A stretch of DNA of 64,000 bases from Gracilaria gracilis (Eukaryota > Rhodophyta > Florideophyceae > Gracilariales > Gracilariaceae), in contig JARGSG010000026.1 in the NCBI GenBank assembly GCA_030374805.1, positions 186,001 through 250,000 of the forward strand. Direction: 5' to 3'. The number at the start of each line of letters is the position of its first letter. Positions within the stretch are counted from its first letter, which is position 1. Shown piece after piece: positions 39,664 through 48,413 of the stretch. The position numbers and the translations under genes were made by a program. Below the pieces are notes generated by a model. The model was not told the origin of the DNA and made no database searches. It saw nothing but the letters and a program-made list of their open reading frames with translations.

Positions 39664-41171
39664 ATGTCTGCACCGCATCTCAGAGCAGCATCGTCGGCCC
39701 TGCAGCGTGCACAATCCCTGCTCACCAAAGCTTTCACCTATCAACTTCCACAATCCCACATCGCCACCCACCCTCTCGCAAACCGATCATCGTCAAAGCT
39801 TCTAATAGTTCCACGCGGTCGACAGCCATCACACGCCAAGTTCAATGAACTTCCGAATCTACTGCCCGAAGACTCTTTACTAGTTCTTAATTCAAGTCGA
39901 GTGATTCCAGCAAGATTACAAATGCGAAAGCCTTCTGGAGGGAAGGCAGAGTTGTTATTACTCAATCATGCTACAGACACCACAGCGAGCGCAATGTTTT
40001 CTCCCCTTCACGGTCAACGCTGGCGAGCGTTGGTTGGCGGAAAGAATATTTGCCCCGGACATGCTTTACGACTACCTAATGAATCATGTAGTGATGTTGA
40101 AGCCCATGTACTAGAGCGCCATCAGAACCATGCTGTTGTAGACTTTCAGTGTCCGTCTCAGACTGATACTCTTCTACTGTCAGAGTTTCTGAACCGCCAT
40201 GGCAAACCGCCTGTACCGCCCTACATGAAGCGCCCATCCATTTCGCGAGACACTCAAACCTATCAAACGGTGTATGCATCTGAGCATGGCTCTGTGGCAG
40301 CCCCAACAGCTGGGCTACACATCACCGACAAGCTGTTGGGTGAGCTTCAAGAGAGGGGTATCCGTACTAGAGAAATCGTGCTTCATATTGGGATCGGAAC
40401 TTTCCAGCAAGTGGAGGCTCCGATAGCCGGAACTCATGATATGCATGAAGAATCGCTCTCCCTACCTGGAAAGGTAGTCGCGGACATTTGCGAACAGTTA
40501 CGCGACAGAGCTCCAATTGTCGCTGTGGTGCGTTCTTGAATAATAGTTACCGTCTGCGTCATCGTTGAGGCTTAAACCGCTGACCACGTTTTTCTCATGT
40601 CTACAACAGGGTACAACATGTGTGCGAACTATGGAAAGCTTGTACTGGTTTGGAGTGCGCCTGATCCGAGAGCCACTCCAGGAGCACTCACATTTGATTG
40701 TTGAGCAATGGGAACCTTACGAGTCCATGGACGAAAGTGATGATACATGTCTACCAAGTCCTGAAGAGGCAATGGCGGCGGTGCTCGAATGGTGTGGTGG
40801 ACCAAATGGATACCTCCAGGGTAGAACCAAGCTAATGATTGTTCCTGGATATCCATACAAGATGTAAGGCGAAACATTTTTGCAAGCCTCCTAGCTCGGC
40901 GTTCGCACATACTAACGGAAACAACATATTTCACGCTTCTCTTTTGTGCTTAACCCACAACGCAAGAATTGACGCTTTAATAACAAACTTTCACCAACCA
41001 CGGTCGACTCTTTTGATGCTCGTGTCCGCGTTTCATGGAGGGGAGCCGGATGAGCTCATCTCGCTCTACCGCCACGCCATGGAACACAATTACAGATTCC
41101 TCAGCTATGGGGATAGTTCTATTTATGCCACTCCAGAATTCTTTGAAAGGTTAAAGGTTAGCGAACGCTAA
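39664..41171 (+). CDS. queA: S-adenosylmethionine:tRNA ribosyltransferase-isomerase (QueA), three exons
   Basis: Exons 39664-40527, 40610-40863 and 40967-41171 join through introns of 82 and 103 bp (donors GTGCGT and GTAAGG; acceptors CAACAG and GCAAG), giving 440 residues. The joins rebuild two signature motifs of Que[14 protein letters not shown] and [26 protein letters not shown]. Upstream are [43 protein letters not shown] and [15 protein letters not shown], all typical. QueA adds an epoxycyclopentanediol from SAM to preQ1 in the anticodon wobble base of Asn, Asp, His and Tyr tRNAs. The enzyme is bacterial; here the ~20-residue N-terminal extension [20 protein letters not shown] is a plausible organelle-targeting sequence. 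An earlier in-frame TTG is ignored. Confidence 0.92.
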
Positions 41172-41311
41172 CCTTCGTGGAGCAAAGGCACGAGCAGATT
41201 CAAAGGTAAACACCGATCGAAATCTTTTGCATAAACTTTCAACTACTAATGCTTGCCTTCCCATGCTCATCGCAAGAATTGAGTTATTGGTCTCATGTGA
41301 AGGAAATCAAA

Positions 41312-42601
41312 CTAGACGTCCTTCTTCCTTTTCGACCGCCTTCGCTTCTTGGAAGACGGAGCATCAGTTGAAGGCGTGTTCAACTCACCCTCCACCGCCT
41401 CAGCGACACCATTCGCTTGAGCCTTTCCATTTGGCTTTGATGTGGGTTCGGATGAAAGCGTGACCTGTTTCGACATCTTCGGGTGAGCAGGGGTTGCGAC
41501 TCGCTCGCTTATCTTGTTCTTCTTCGCTGATGGTGGTGTTGGTGCCTGCTCTGGTGCATTAAGAGTCACATTGTGCTTGCGGCGCCTCTTCTTTCCCTTT
41601 TTAGTGGATGGAGTCACATCATCCGTTTTTGTTTCACCGCCCTGGGTATCTTTTACAGGTGTTTCCACTTGCATGCTGTCAGGAGAAGACTTGCCATGCT
41701 GCTTGTCAGGACTATCTTCTGCAGGCTTGACGTTACCCTTAGCCTTTGCAACATCTCCAACAGTGGAAGGAGCCCCATCTTCTTCAGTATCCATGCTCGC
41801 TTCCTTCTTGTGTCCAGATTTCTTCTTCTTGTTCTTCGCGCTCTTTTTCTGTTGAGATCCAACTTTCGGGCTTTTTCCTTCATCTTCTGTGCCTTTGGTC
41901 GCATTTTCTTTCGATACCTTTCCCACAGTTTGCTTTTGAGCCTTAGTGATAGGTTCAGCAGAAATATCTGCAACCTTCTTCGCTGGATCTGCAAAGTTGC
42001 CATTCGGCACCTTTCCTTTCTTTCCCTTCTTCTTCTTCTTCGAAGAAACTGGTGATCCTACGACCTTGGTGCGCTGTTCTTCTACTTCCTTCTCGTTGTG
42101 GTCCTCATCATCTTCATTGGGAAGCTCCGTGATAATCGGCTTGTCCTGTGCTGGATGACCCTTGACTTTCTCCGGCTCATCGTCTTCTTCGCTTTCAGAA
42201 TCCATAGTTCCTTCATAAAGTCCTAAGAGATGGCCTTCTGCATCGTCGTCTTCAGAATCCTCGTCGTCAAGGTCATTATCGAAGGAGAAGTTACCCACAA
42301 GATGTACGGCATTCTTCCCAGTTACTTCGAAACTAACATTTTCCTCCCCAACGAAGCCAACGTCCATGGTAACGGTTTCATTCTTACCTGCAGTAAGCAC
42401 AGCCACAGCGTATTTCCTCGACGGGGATCCGTCATCGGGACGTATTGAGGCAGTGATCACAGATCGCCCAGAACTGTCCTTGAGCTCCTCTCCATACGAG
42501 GCGGAAGTGACCCTGAGAGTTTCTCCATCGTCCAAGTCCAGATCGGCTGCTTCCCCGGGTTTGAGCACAATTCCCCAGAAGGCTACTTTTTCAGCATCCA
42601 T
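41312..42601 (-). CDS. Nucleoplasmin-like (NPL) domain protein, no FKBP domain
   Basis: The 429-residue product begins with a nucleoplasmin-like domain at 1-110: FWGIVLKPGEAADLDLDDGETLRVTSASYG, then a VAVLTAGKNETVTMDVGFVGEENVSFEVTGKNAVHLVGNF stretch. This is how FKBP39/46-type nuclear FKBPs and plant/fungal NPL histone chaperones begin. An acidic tract (DDEDSEDDDAE) comes next, then a long Lys/Ser/Glu-rich disordered region with KKKKKGKKGK and KKGKKRRRKH clusters. The protein ends in SSKKRRRSKRKKDV. No FKBP rotamase domain follows, unlike FKBP39. It probably binds histones or ribosomal proteins in the nucleus or nucleolus. Confidence 0.8.
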   Translation of the reverse strand: MDAEKVAFWGIVLKPGEAADLDLDDGETLRVTSASYGEELKDSSGRSVITASIRPDDGSPSRKYAVAVLTAGKNETVTMDVGFVGEENVSFEVTGKNAVHLVGNFSFDNDLDDEDSEDDDAEGHLLGLYEGTMDSESEEDDEPEKVKGHPAQDKPIITELPNEDDEDHNEKEVEEQRTKVVGSPVSSKKKKKGKKGKVPNGNFADPAKKVADISAEPITKAQKQTVGKVSKENATKGTEDEGKSPKVGSQQKKSAKNKKKKSGHKKEASMDTEEDGAPSTVGDVAKAKGNVKPAEDSPDKQHGKSSPDSMQVETPVKDTQGGETKTDDVTPSTKKGKKRRRKHNVTLNAPEQAPTPPSAKKNKISERVATPAHPKMSKQVTLSSEPTSKPNGKAQANGVAEAVEGELNTPSTDAPSSKKRRRSKRKKDV

Positions 42602-43316
42602 GTCGTCTTCCCCGCAGATATCTACGAAACGGGCGAAGCGGCAAACCAGTGGATTCTTGAGCGAGAGGGCACGAACAGCTCAAAATGATGTATCTATACC
42701 ACCGAAAGTACAGGTGAAGATATTCGGCTGTTTCGCTTCGGATAGGGTATCATATGCCGCGGCCGCCGGCGAGATAGGCGTGCGGAAGCCAGCGGGATTT
42801 AACTAATCGAGTACGTGTATGCTGGGCGGGAGCTAAAATAGATCCGTCCATTTCTCCAATCAAAGGAATGCACTTGGCACAATTTATATGGCCGGGATGC
42901 GTTCAAGCGGAATATTTCAACAATTTCCTTTGTTTGATATGGAGTTCGTAGCCAATCAAATATCATGGTGAGGCACCAGTCTGTAAGTAAATGTAAGGCA
43001 GAACTGAAAGTTACAAACGCCTTCATGTCACCGCCGTCTTCCCCCCCGTCGTGGTGCACTTGCATGATCCGAACAACATTTCGCGTCAAGGTGACTACCT
43101 TCGTAGATCAACACCAGCACGTCGGTTCAACTCAAGTAAGTTATCTCACGCCGGCCCCAACTCTGTTCCGTCGTCCCAGTACATGCATTTGGGATTTCTA
43201 GCAGCTGTCGACCTGATTGTCGCATTCCGAGCAGGGCTACCACATTTCCCATGCCACCTACTTGTTGAACTGCAAAATCATCTATCCTAAAGAGGCATAA
43301 ACACCTAAGTTTGGAC
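42602..43316. other. Divergent intergenic region
   Basis: About 715 bp between the divergent NPL-domain and UTP21 genes. No gene is recognised. Confidence 0.45.
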
Positions 43317-46316
43317 ATGCGCTCCAGCGACGTTTATTCTGCTTTTCAGACTGTGGGTTTGGTTTGCGATGGAGCCTCACGAGGCTGTGCTCCTACTGTT
43401 CACCGACAGGGCGTATCTTCGTTTATTACTACACCAGTAGAAGGTGCTCAAACCCTACACTTATACGATATCAATTTACATCTCAAGGGAATATCAAAAC
43501 CAATACCGAGTTCATGGTACGAGGGAAGTGAAGGGGTTGGAATTGATCGAATCGTAGCTTATCAGGAGCTCACTTTCGCAGCTGTCGGAAGAAACATTGG
43601 AGTATATCACCGTCTTCGCCCTGTTGGTTTGTGGTGTATTCACCAGGCTCAAATAGTCTCTTTCGCCGTCGTTGGGAATGTTCTAATATCAATATCAGAA
43701 GACGGCAAAGTTGTTGTTTGGAGTCTTCCAGAAACCCCGAAAGATGAGCCTGCTGTCGACGGGAACATGGTTTCTGAGTTCCATATTCCCTCTGACTTCA
43801 AAGTCACCAGTGTTTGTCATCCCCAGACGTATGTCAACAAGGTACTTATCGGTGCGAAAGACGGGCGGTGTATGCTGATTAATTTTAGAACGAAGAAGGT
43901 CGTTCACGTATTTTCAGGATTCTCAGCTTCCATAACTGTCTTGGAACCCTCTCCTGTTGTGGATGTTGTTGCGGTTGGAACAGTAGATGGAAGAATTCAT
44001 CTTCATAACTTTAGGATGGATGAAACTATTGTCACTTATCGACATGATTCGGATGATACAAAGGTTGAGGATGACGACACTGCTGTGATTTCATCCAACA
44101 CGGTGAATACGATTTCATTTCGCACTGACACTGATGAAAGTATGATGACGGGTGATGCTGGTGGTAACATGTTCATTTGGGACCTTAACGAGAAGCGTAT
44201 TCGATCTGAAGCCCGCCTGGTTCATCCAAGTGGCGGGGCAAGTCTTGGCCATTTTCTCCCAGGTGAACCACTCTTGATCACAGCTGGAAAAGGAGACAAC
44301 TCTATCAAGGTGCACATTTTTGACGAACAAAATGGCCAAGCGAGAGTATTGCGGTCCCGGGAGGGTCACCATCTGCCTCCAACGATGGTAAGATTTTGCG
44401 GGTATGACGGTTTCATGATGGTATCAGCGGGTCTCGATCGAGAGCTTCGACTGGTTTCCGCAGTTCAACAAGCAAGAAATCGATCCTTTTCCCAAAAGGG
44501 GGTCGACAAGCGTGGGGTGAGAGCAAAGAAGCGGAGGAGAACAGAAAGAAAGATAGAAGTTGGTGATCTTCGGCATACTTGTGGTACCAAATTACCAAGA
44601 ATCACAACATTCGCCACAGCGAACATTAGGGAGAGAGATGAAGATTTTGCGAACATCGTCACATTACATGAAGGATTGCAAGCAGCATACACATGGCGCC
44701 TTCAAAGTGGTGCGACCCATGCGCACATCTTGAGGCCTCCTCCTGGACCAAAAATGTACGAACTTGCCTTTAAAAGGGGACAGAAGGAATCTATGAAGAG
44801 CGTTTCCTCGGAGGAACAAGTCTGGGAAAACAAGCAGTGCACATCCGTCGTTCTCTCACCTTGCGGTAACTTTGCTTATGTTGGGGGGGAAGATGGGCGT
44901 ATTCATTCGTATAACCTCCAAAGTGGTCGACATCAAGGCGTGTTTGAAGATCCTGAGCTAACGGCGACTGTCTCAGATGCGCCGGTCGAAACGAAGCAAG
45001 AACGAATGAAGTGGGCGTGTGCACATTCATGTCGCGTGGTTGGCGTATCAGTCGACGCTTGCGGGAACACACTAATATCCGCGGGTGGTGAAGACAGAAA
45101 GATTAAGTTTTGGACTATGTATACGAGAAAACTAAACGGTGATTGTATATCGACGGACGCAGATATCAGCTTGGTCTCGTGGAGTACAACTTCTGATCTG
45201 TTTGCCGTTGGTTGCACCAATTTCGTTGTGTATGTATACGACGCTTTAACCCGCAAACTTGCCCGTTGCTTTAGCGGTCACCAAGGCCCTGTTGTGGACT
45301 TATGCTTTGACATTAACGGAAGACGATTACTCTCGGCATCAATGGATAGCACTTTGAAGACGTGGGATCTGCCAAGCGGTCGTCTTTTCGACACGCTTTA
45401 TTGTGATGATGCGCCGACCAGCATAGCAGTTGCTCCCAACGGAGAGTATATTGCGACAACACATGTGAATAACCTTGGCGTGAAATTATGGGTGGATATG
45501 TCCAAGTTTGGACCAGTGAAGAGGCGAACAAGGAAAAGAGTCGAAGACCAAGCGATGCCCACCTCTCTCGATGCCGAAGATCAAGACACAGAGGCAGACG
45601 GGGAAAGCGATACAGATTCTGAGGTGGAGAATGACGGGGACCATGTGGTCGACGTACCCATGAATGGTGGGAATGCTCTTCCTCTATCAGATGAAATCAT
45701 TACTCTGAGCAGCATGCCAACCTCTAAATGGACTGTGTTGAGTAACCTGCAAGCAATCAAAGAGCGGAACAAACCTGTAGAGCCCCCGAAAAAGGCAGAA
45801 TCTGCGCCTTTCTTCATTCCAACGAAGAAATCACTTCATATGGAGTTCGACATAGGCATCGGGGACGACCCAAACTCTGCGAAAGACGGTGAGCATTATT
45901 CGGAGCAAGGAAAGATTAGAAAAGTGGACATGAAGGAAGATGATGACGAGGGCTGGATGAATAGCAAACTGGGGAAGTTGTTGCTTGGGAAAAGGTTTGA
46001 TGATGCTAACCGTTTCTTAAATGCGTTGGACGCATCGGGAGTTGATATGGAGATTCGAACTTTGAGTGGACGAAAGACTCTTCGAAATGCAGCGTTGTTT
46101 TTCGAGACAAGACTTCGTAGTACTCAGGATTTTGAACTGACACAAGCACATCTGGGAGTGTTCTTGCGCGTGCATGGAGGCGAACTTGCAAAACATGAAG
46201 ACGGTGGTGAGTTGCTAGAAAAGTTACTTGATGAGCAACGACAGGCGTGGGAGAGTTTACGGAATCTATTTGATTCTGTGCTTTCTCTATCGGCTCACTT
46301 TTCGGGGCAGCTTTAG
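43317..46316 (+). CDS. UTP21: U3 snoRNP protein UTP21 / WDR36 (SSU processome, UTP-B)
   Basis: A single exon from the ATG at 43317 gives 999 residues; WDR36/Utp21 is about 940-950. Two WD40 propellers cover roughly residues 15-730, with repeat ends such as VVVWSLPET, MFIWDLNEKR, IKFWTMYT, LKTWDLPSG and VKLWVDMS. Family landmarks include the start FQTVGLVCD and the basic linker KKRRRTERK between the propellers. The C-terminal Utp21 domain begins near ITLSSMPTSKWTVLSNLQAIKERNKP. It continues through KSAPFFIPT and ends with the helical FDDANRFLNALDASGVDMEIRTL region. It assembles with UTP12 in UTP-B on pre-rRNA in the nucleolus. Confidence 0.95.
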   Translation: MRSSDVYSAFQTVGLVCDGASRGCAPTVHRQGVSSFITTPVEGAQTLHLYDINLHLKGISKPIPSSWYEGSEGVGIDRIVAYQELTFAAVGRNIGVYHRLRPVGLWCIHQAQIVSFAVVGNVLISISEDGKVVVWSLPETPKDEPAVDGNMVSEFHIPSDFKVTSVCHPQTYVNKVLIGAKDGRCMLINFRTKKVVHVFSGFSASITVLEPSPVVDVVAVGTVDGRIHLHNFRMDETIVTYRHDSDDTKVEDDDTAVISSNTVNTISFRTDTDESMMTGDAGGNMFIWDLNEKRIRSEARLVHPSGGASLGHFLPGEPLLITAGKGDNSIKVHIFDEQNGQARVLRSREGHHLPPTMVRFCGYDGFMMVSAGLDRELRLVSAVQQARNRSFSQKGVDKRGVRAKKRRRTERKIEVGDLRHTCGTKLPRITTFATANIRERDEDFANIVTLHEGLQAAYTWRLQSGATHAHILRPPPGPKMYELAFKRGQKESMKSVSSEEQVWENKQCTSVVLSPCGNFAYVGGEDGRIHSYNLQSGRHQGVFEDPELTATVSDAPVETKQERMKWACAHSCRVVGVSVDACGNTLISAGGEDRKIKFWTMYTRKLNGDCISTDADISLVSWSTTSDLFAVGCTNFVVYVYDALTRKLARCFSGHQGPVVDLCFDINGRRLLSASMDSTLKTWDLPSGRLFDTLYCDDAPTSIAVAPNGEYIATTHVNNLGVKLWVDMSKFGPVKRRTRKRVEDQAMPTSLDAEDQDTEADGESDTDSEVENDGDHVVDVPMNGGNALPLSDEIITLSSMPTSKWTVLSNLQAIKERNKPVEPPKKAESAPFFIPTKKSLHMEFDIGIGDDPNSAKDGEHYSEQGKIRKVDMKEDDDEGWMNSKLGKLLLGKRFDDANRFLNALDASGVDMEIRTLSGRKTLRNAALFFETRLRSTQDFELTQAHLGVFLRVHGGELAKHEDGGELLEKLLDEQRQAWESLRNLFDSVLSLSAHFSGQL

Positions 46317-46778
46317 AATTAAAAAGAGGTATAAAGAGATTCAGTGTCATGACTTGTTATTCCTTCGATTCTGTGTGCTAAGCTGCCCGTAACTCTGGAT
46401 GGACTTTTTCACCATGAATGTGTAGCACGACAGATGATTCACTATAGAACTCAAGAAAGTAACACGAATCGCCATGGAGCGAATCGCCATAGAGCGAGAT
46501 GCTCTCTAGTTAGACATTAGCGTTTACAAGGGTAAATGAACCTCGCGATGATTCAAATTTAGGGGAAAAAATGGAAAACTACACAAGAACCTTGTCACTG
46601 AATGCAAGTCGACACAAAGCTGTCTGCGTCAATCCTCCGAGTCTGTTCCAGACTTGAACTTCTAGTTTTTATGTTGAAGTTGCCAACCTCAAGTCGACCA
46701 CGAAAAAAAGCAAAGCTCGGACGGCAAAAATTAAGAGTATAAATACAACAAAAAAGACTCTAGCTGACAGTCGTTTCA
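46317..46778. other. Intergenic region upstream of tRNA-Lys
   Basis: About 460 bp with no coding gene. A TATAAATA string at 46738-46745 lies about 35 bases before the tRNA. Confidence 0.5.
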
Positions 46779-46866
46779 GCCCCGGTAGCTCAGTTGGTTC
46801 ATTACAGCGACGAAGAGCGTTAGGCTTTTAACCTAATGGCCGCGGGTTCGAGCCCCGCCCGGGGTG
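46779..46866 (+). tRNA. tRNA-Lys (UUU) with 15-nt D-loop insertion
   Basis: The 88-base gene folds with acceptor GCCCCGG/CCGGGGT (G-U first pair) and discriminator G. The anticodon stem TTAGG/CCTAA encloses the loop CTTTTAA (anticodon TTT, lysine). The T-arm is GCGGG-TTCGAGC-CCCGC. Between D-stem strands GCTC and GAGC lie 23 bases instead of the usual 8-11. Removing 46799-46813 leaves the canonical AGCTCAGTTGGTAGAGC and a 73-nt tRNA, so those 15 bases look like an ectopic D-loop intron. The A box (TAGCTCAGTTGG) and B box (GGTTCGAGCCC) are intact, and a T-run follows. Confidence 0.9.
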
Positions 46867-46878
46867 CGCGAGAGCGTC

Positions 46879-46887
46879 TTTTTTTTT
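46879..46887 (+). terminator. RNA polymerase III terminator
   Basis: Nine consecutive T residues begin 13 bases after the tRNA, the normal pol III stop signal. Confidence 0.85.
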
Positions 46888-47738
46888 CATCAAGCTGGTT
46901 TGTTGGGTTTGGCAACACCAAACTTTGGTTGCCTTTTTGCCAGAAATGCCCCCTCGAGGGTGATGTAAGTTTGTCAAACCGTTGCCCTTCCTCGCTTTGC
47001 CTCGGAGATGCATGTTGCAACAATTCGAAACACTAAGAAAATATCCTACAAAAGCACAGACAGCTTTGCCGCGGAGGAATATATATATAGTCATATATAC
47101 GATTACTAATAAAACATGTTCATGTTCATGTTCATGATCAAGGTTGCGCCCCAGCTTCAGATTAGAAACAATATGTTTACGACTGCCAGGCGCCTTTAGC
47201 TTAGCTTGGAAGTTGGTAACCTGTACAATAAACCTCACAGATGCTAACAAAGAAGATGACGTTTGTCTCCAGGGTTTAGTGCTCCTAGCAGCAGCCATCC
47301 AGATGCATTTCTCCACGGTGTGGGCGGCACAGTAGAAACCAATGGCGGTGGCTGTGCACAAAAATTGGCGCTTTTTTGGCCACCTCCGCGCCCGAAAAGG
47401 GGTCGTGCATGTAATGTTGCACGCGCTGTGGGCTACAGCAATACAGTGCGCCGCGCGCTACATCAAAGCGGCTGGCTGCCTTGCAAGGCTTGTAGACGAT
47501 GCCTTGCTGACGTGGTCTTGTTCTTTTCTAGCTTCACTGGTCGAGAGGCGAGCTGCCACTGTTCGCACCGCCTTGATAACCAAGATACTCGTCCCCTCTC
47601 GGCCCAACTTGTACTCTGGCATCCACAGCTCGCACCTCCTTTGCTTCTCGCAACGTGCCGCGGACGTTTGTCGACCTTCTACAGTCTTTCTCTTCGTCTT
47701 CGTCTTCGTCTTCCTAACGCTTCTCGACTTGACCCAAA
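46888..47738. other. Intergenic region
   Basis: About 850 bp without a supported gene. ATGTTC repeats occur near 47116-47135, and a TTCGTC-rich pyrimidine tract at 47690-47716 precedes the small membrane-protein ATG. Confidence 0.45.
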
Positions 47739-47984
47739 ATGACTCTGTGCCCTTACAAGTGGTTTCTGTACATCGCGTCGGTGTGGGCCGTACTTTACGT
47801 TATGGTCGAAGCATGGATGCAAATGCAAAACGCAACAAAACAAGTCGATGAATACCAAGAACCAACCGAACTAGAAGATGACGACGAATCCGATGCTGAA
47901 GAGGAAGAAAAATGTCGAGATGCAGACTACGAGCCGTTGGTAATTCGCGGAAGGCTAGGCACATCGTTATTGTCCACGCGGTAG
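47739..47984 (+). CDS. Hypothetical small single-pass membrane protein
   Basis: This 81-residue product is not recognised. Residues 7-26 (KWFLYIASVWAVLYVMVEAW) form one hydrophobic helix near the N-terminus, followed by a strongly acidic stretch ELEDDDESDAEEEEK and a short basic tail. The ATG lies in an A-rich context after a long pyrimidine tract, like the other G+C-rich promoters of this window. It could be an ER or organelle membrane microprotein, or the first exon of a longer gene; no donor could be proved. Confidence 0.45.
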   Translation: MTLCPYKWFLYIASVWAVLYVMVEAWMQMQNATKQVDEYQEPTELEDDDESDAEEEEKCRDADYEPLVIRGRLGTSLLSTR

Positions 47985-48413
47985 GACAATCCTCCGTGGT
48001 TAACCTCAAACTCACATAGCCGTTATCAAGACGCTGTGAATCCCCTGCACCGACTAAAGCGCACTCTGTCGAGAAACGCTTCAGTACTCATTCAAATCGC
48101 GTACTCCGAGCTTGTATGAGGACGTGCTTGTCTTGACCGACCAACACTCAAAAGCGACTGTCGACACACTGCAAAGCTTTACTCACCCACGTTTTTGACA
48201 TAGAACTGCAAATTGTAATCTACAGCATCCCATTAAACACTCATTACTCTGTTTTGACAACGCGTTTCACCATGCAGAGTACGTCCCCTACGCAATGGGA
48301 AGTACGCACATTGCATTCCGCAGTGTCAAGGCAATATCGCACGGCCGGTATATAACTTCACTTACACTGTTCTAGACCGCTAGAGTGATGTTCGCGATAG
48401 TTTCTGGCTTGTT
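47985..48413. other. Convergent intergenic region
   Basis: About 430 bp, no gene seen. Confidence 0.4.
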
